Below, one piece after another: positions 42,912-46,166 of a stretch of DNA of 46,166 nt. A program made the position numbers and the translations under genes. Below the pieces are notes generated by a model. It was given only the letters and a program-made list of their open reading frames with translations. It searched no databases and was not told the origin of the DNA. Source of the stretch: Microcoleus sp. EPA2 (GTDB taxonomy: Bacteria; Cyanobacteriota; Cyanobacteriia; Cyanobacteriales; Microcoleaceae); NCBI GenBank assembly GCA_020882975.1, contig JAHRFD010000011.1, positions 1 through 46,166 of the forward strand. The letters run 5' to 3'. How positions within the stretch are numbered: position 1 is the first letter of the stretch; each line of letters opens with the position of its first letter.

Positions 42912-43712
42912 TCATTTAGCTATTCCAAATCCGTATTTCTTGAAGATATTTTGAGATTGTGTATTCGTTAAAAATTTAACGTAAGCACGGGCCGACTGTT
43001 GATTACGACTCGCCTTGATTACCGCGATGGGATAAACAATGGGTGAGTGTAAGTTGCTGGGTGCTGTTGCTACTTGCTTAACTTGATTGGAAATTTTGGC
43101 ATCTGTTAAGTAAACAACCCCTGCATCTGCGTTACCGGTTTCTACCGCGCCCAAGACGCTGCGAACTGAGTTACCGTAAACAAATTTCGATCGCACTTGC
43201 TCGCTGATTCCCAATTTACTGAATAATTCTGCGGCATACCGTCCAGCGGGAACACTGCGGGATTCGCCGACGGCCACTCTTTTAACATTATAGTTGGTTA
43301 ACTGGCGAAAGCTGGTTAGTCCCTGAGTGGAGTTATTAGGCACGATTAAAACTAGATTATTGGTCAATAGATTGCGACGGGTATCGTTCACGATCAGATT
43401 TTTATTTTGTAGTGTGTCCATCTGCAAAGTTGCAGCAGAAATAAAGACATCGACTGGTGCGCCCTGTTGAATTTGCTGATGCAATGGACCAGATGCTGCC
43501 AAGTTATAGTTGACTGCGATACCAGCATGAGCTTTTTCAAATATGGGATCGATTTCCTCTAACGCATTCTGCAAACTCGCAGCAGCCGCAATCAAGATAG
43601 TTGTCGATTGAGCCTCGGCTGGCTGGGGCGAAACTATATTGAAAACACCAGATACTATGAGGATGCTCAGGAGACTGCTGAAAAAAGCAATTACAGGTTT
43701 TGTCATTGTCAA
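42912..43712 (-). CDS. modA: Molybdate ABC transporter substrate-binding protein
   Basis: 266 residues. A signal peptide runs to about residue 34 (hydrophobic core AFFSSLLSILIVSGVFNIV, cleavage near AEA-QS). The mature protein starts TTILIAAAASLQNALEEIDPIF, with VNYNLAASGPLHQQIQQGAPVDVFISA near 62-92 and TGNADAGVVYLTDAK, the pattern of ModA. It binds molybdate or tungstate outside the cell. No modB or modC is next to it, so the permease must be elsewhere. An ATG two codons in is an alternative start. Confidence 0.88.
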   Translation of the reverse strand: MTMTKPVIAFFSSLLSILIVSGVFNIVSPQPAEAQSTTILIAAAASLQNALEEIDPIFEKAHAGIAVNYNLAASGPLHQQIQQGAPVDVFISAATLQMDTLQNKNLIVNDTRRNLLTNNLVLIVPNNSTQGLTSFRQLTNYNVKRVAVGESRSVPAGRYAAELFSKLGISEQVRSKFVYGNSVRSVLGAVETGNADAGVVYLTDAKISNQVKQVATAPSNLHSPIVYPIAVIKASRNQQSARAYVKFLTNTQSQNIFKKYGFGIAK

Positions 43713-43719
43713 TAATGGA

Positions 43720-45309
43720 TTAAAATTCTGCGTTCATTTGGCGCACGACTGTTAAAGCAGAATAGGAGACGCCGGCGGTTCCTTCTCCGGGATGGGTGGA
43801 GTCGCCGACTAACCAGAGGTTTTGAATTGGTGTGCGATTGGCCAAGCCGAAGGGTCCGAAGGTGGGTATTCGCTGGCCGATGCCTCCTACAATGCCTCTA
43901 TCTCTGGCTGTATAACGCGCAAAGGTGCGGGGTGTAGCTGATTCTTGATGGACGATCGCCTCTGGTGTTAAATTGAAATATTCGCTCAAACGGGCGATCG
44001 CGCCGATCGTATATTTTTGCTTCAAAGCTTCATAATCTGCACAATTCCACCACATTCTAGTATCGGTAAAGGAGGAAGCAATCACCGTGGCCATTCCCGT
44101 TGGCGCTCTACCATCTCCCGGATGGCTGACAGAAACAAACAAGGAATTATTCTCTCCTATTTCGCCTTCGTAGTCATAAAGAAACTGAAGGTGAGGCGGA
44201 CAGTGTGGCGGAATTGCGCTTGCTTTCACTCCTAAATAGATGACAAAAGCGCCGGATGCTGGTGGCAATTTATCGACTCGATATTTGTAGCCATTCATTT
44301 GATGTGGCAAGCTATCACCAGAAGGTTCGGTAAATTTTGTATCCGATAATTCGGCGATTTCTGGTGAGATGTTTGAATTGGTTTCTAACAACTTTACCAG
44401 ATTTTGGGCGGTGACGTTGGCGACAATATCATCGGCGGTTTCTGTCCATATTTCGCCAGTTTTTTGATTGCGAATAGTTGTACCGATAGCTTTGCCGTTG
44501 GCTGTGATAATATTTTCAACTGTGTGACGGAGTAAGACTTTGCCACCGTCTCGTTCGATCGCTTCTACGAGTCGATCGCTCAATACCTGCATACTCCCTT
44601 GTAGATGATACAATCCTTGTGGTGCTTGGGAGACTCCTAAAGCTGTGGCTGCGTAGAGTAGGGCTGTTTCTTCGGTATCTACTTGAGAATACAATTTTAA
44701 TTGCAAATCGAGAAAAGTTTTCAGACGCAAATTGTCGCCCAATCCGCAAAGGCGCAGAGCATCTCCCACTGTCATGAAAGTGAAAGGTAAGGTAATCAAA
44801 GTATCGGGGCGAACAGCTTTAGTTAATTGCCAGAAATCCCAGAAGTTTCTGGGTGGTAAAACAGGATCACGTCCTTGAAATTTCCAGCTAGCTTGGAATA
44901 ATGTAGATAATAATTGCCAAAATGGTTCGCTTCCGGGAAACTGTTTTTGTCTTTCTTGTTGCCATTTTTGGGGATCTCGCCAGACGCTAATGGGCGTGCT
45001 TTCTCCTGGTAAAAATACGGCACAGGCTGGATCGCAGGGTGTGGCGGCTGGGAGTTCGATGTTTAATTCGGAGAATATGCGGTGGTGAATTCCTCCGGGT
45101 TCCAATCCTGCGACTTGGGTGGCCCCGACATCGAAGGTAAAGCCTTTGCGTTTGAAGGTGGAAGCGCATCCGCCAGGGACAATCGCCTGGTCTAAGACTA
45201 GCACTTTGTATCCTCGGCGAGCTAGTAGGGCTGCTGCTGTGAGCCCGCCGATTCCGGCTCCGATGACGGTGACGCGGGATTTGCTCACAGGGGTGCGATC
45301 GCTGACCAT
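43720..45309 (-). CDS. crtD: CrtD-like FAD-dependent carotenoid desaturase
   Basis: A 529-residue flavoprotein. The N-terminal dinucleotide motif is VTVIGAGIGGLTAAALLARRGYKVLVLD, followed by PGGCASTFKRKGFTFDVGATQ, the substrate-site stretch of phytoene-desaturase-like proteins. The C-terminal FAD segment is NLWLVGDSTHPGEGTAGVSYSALT. This agrees with the cyanobacterial C-3',4' desaturase CrtD that acts in myxol/myxoxanthophyll synthesis; a CrtO-like or CruI paralogue cannot be excluded by eye. The modA gene follows after 7 bases, so both may be co-transcribed, though their roles differ. Confidence 0.75.
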   Translation of the reverse strand: MVSDRTPVSKSRVTVIGAGIGGLTAAALLARRGYKVLVLDQAIVPGGCASTFKRKGFTFDVGATQVAGLEPGGIHHRIFSELNIELPAATPCDPACAVFLPGESTPISVWRDPQKWQQERQKQFPGSEPFWQLLSTLFQASWKFQGRDPVLPPRNFWDFWQLTKAVRPDTLITLPFTFMTVGDALRLCGLGDNLRLKTFLDLQLKLYSQVDTEETALLYAATALGVSQAPQGLYHLQGSMQVLSDRLVEAIERDGGKVLLRHTVENIITANGKAIGTTIRNQKTGEIWTETADDIVANVTAQNLVKLLETNSNISPEIAELSDTKFTEPSGDSLPHQMNGYKYRVDKLPPASGAFVIYLGVKASAIPPHCPPHLQFLYDYEGEIGENNSLFVSVSHPGDGRAPTGMATVIASSFTDTRMWWNCADYEALKQKYTIGAIARLSEYFNLTPEAIVHQESATPRTFARYTARDRGIVGGIGQRIPTFGPFGLANRTPIQNLWLVGDSTHPGEGTAGVSYSALTVVRQMNAEF

Positions 45310-45459
45310 AATTGATTTATTGTAATATTTCTTAATATTATGCTCATATTTTGCAAAAAAACGTAAAACGCGATCGATGTCTCAACCCCGATTTGTTAAA
45401 CAAAGAGCTCCGGGTTGTGACAACGCGATCGCGCAGTAATTTTTTCTGCTAAATCAAAA
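45310..45459. other. Spacer between crtD-like and coiled-coil genes
   Basis: 150 bases, A/T-rich with two HIP1-like GCGATCGC/GCGATCGA sites. No gene, repeat or clear terminator is visible; it may hold the promoter of the crtD-like gene. Confidence 0.4.
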
Positions 45460-46166
45460 TTATGGACGACGCCACTTGTTGAGATAAGCTTCTCCAATGC
45501 CAGCTACAGATTGCTGTTGGGCTAGCTGTTCTCGTAAACCTTTGATGGTTCTTATCTGTTCTTGAGACTGCTGCTGCAAAGCATCATAATTTCGCTGTTT
45601 GGCCAAACTTTGACTCAATTGATTTTCCAAAGCTTGCAACTTGGTTAGTTGAAGTTGGAAGTGCTGGATGGAGGTTTCTCGTTCCGATAACTGAGCAAGT
45701 AAACTTTCGTAACTTGACTTTGGTACTGTTTCGGCTAATTGCTGTTCCCAACTTTGCTTGGCTTCGGCTAGTTGAGAATGCAAGGAGTTGAGGGAGTTTT
45801 CTCGTTCTGACAATTGCTGATGCAACTGTTGTTCGAGATTTTGCTTTTCTGCTAGTTGAGAATGCAATTGGGCGATCGAGTTTTCCCGTTCTGTCAACTG
45901 TTGTTGCCAAGATTCCTGTTGCTGCAATTGCTGTTCCAAATTTTGCTTGGCTTCTGCTAATTGAGAATGCAAGGAGTTGAGGGAGTTTTCTCGTTCTGAC
46001 AATTGCTGATGCAATTGCTGTTGGAGATTTTGGGTTTCGGCTAGTTGAGAATGCAATTGGGCGATCGAGTTTTCCCGTTCTGTCAACTGTTGTTGCCAAG
46101 ATTCCTGTTGCTGCAATTGCTGTTCCAAATTTTGCTTGGCTTCTGCTAATTGAGAATGCAAGGAGT
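45460..46166 (-). CDS. Coiled-coil repeat protein, C-terminal part (cut by window edge)
   Basis: The frame is open to the last base of the window and stops at 45460. Its visible residues are almost all coiled coil: LHSQLAEAKQNLEQQLQQQ, ESWQQQLTERENSIAQ and LHQQLSERENSLNS alternate. Two complete copies of a 63-residue (189-bp) unit are seen and a third starts at the window edge, with a 31-32-residue sub-periodicity (SERENS/TERENS...LHSQLAE). A less regular tail ends GIGEAYLNKWRRP. The start is outside the window. Such proteins can be scaffolds or glycosyltransferase tails; I see no catalytic domain in this part. Confidence 0.8.
   Translation of the reverse strand, partial: SLHSQLAEAKQNLEQQLQQQESWQQQLTERENSIAQLHSQLAETQNLQQQLHQQLSERENSLNSLHSQLAEAKQNLEQQLQQQESWQQQLTERENSIAQLHSQLAEKQNLEQQLHQQLSERENSLNSLHSQLAEAKQSWEQQLAETVPKSSYESLLAQLSERETSIQHFQLQLTKLQALENQLSQSLAKQRNYDALQQQSQEQIRTIKGLREQLAQQQSVAGIGEAYLNKWRRP

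Overview
The window looks like chromosome of a filamentous cyanobacterium of the Oscillatoriales type (Microcoleus/Oscillatoria-like). The basis is the very frequent HIP1 octamer GCGATCGC, the rplS / secE-nusG-rplK-rplA-rplJ-rplL ribosomal cluster, a CrtD-type carotenoid desaturase, a giant kinase/ATPase/histidine-kinase fusion typical of this group, and intergenic spaces filled with short A/T-rich heptamer arrays and dispersed hairpin repeats. The genus is an inference; no rRNA gene is present.

Layout. 1-1384: non-coding edge and a glycosyltransferase-like gene. 1385-15238: a large chemosensory cluster organised as a divergon. On the minus strand lie cheB, a degenerate-receiver/CheC fusion, a soluble poly-HAMP chemoreceptor, a two-site cheC, a cheY, a receiver-adenylate cyclase and a PAS/kinase/REC/REC/Hpt hybrid kinase. 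On the plus strand are cheA, cheW and cheR. It contains a full adaptation module (CheR + CheB) plus two CheC-type phosphatases and a cAMP output. 15239-17028: a membrane-anchored serine-hydrolase-like protein and a Yip1-like membrane protein. 17033-22369: the 1778-residue kinase/ATPase/GAF/histidine kinase. 22719-25184: clpC.

25185-32311 holds housekeeping genes: a MoeZ-type E1-like enzyme with rhodanese domain, a JAMM peptidase, an 8-Cys ferredoxin, hisZ, a J-domain/TPR protein, suhB, a thermonuclease-like lipoprotein and a 2Fe-2S ferredoxin. Between them are a hairpin repeat family and a decayed Uma2-type pseudogene. 32526-37231: tRNA-Ser(GGA), a coiled-coil/EamA transporter, a small conserved-looking protein, a PiT phosphate transporter, rplS and tRNA-Trp(CCA). 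37340-37492 is a relic of an IS200/IS605 right end with an omegaRNA-like fold. 37645-41320: secE-nusG-rplK-rplA-(L10 leader/attenuator)-rplJ-rplL. 41505-45309: guaD, an orphan modA and a crtD-like desaturase. 45460-46166: the C-terminal part of a coiled-coil protein built from 189-bp repeats, cut by the window edge.

The two most interesting themes are (i) the chemosensory island, with an unusual number of phosphatase, adaptation and second-messenger parts around one cytoplasmic receptor, and (ii) repetitive DNA entering genes: in-frame repeat insertions in hisZ and the PiT gene, heptamer arrays supplying the last codons and stop of cheB and the nuclease gene, and a 22-bp triplication starting on the rplK stop codon.
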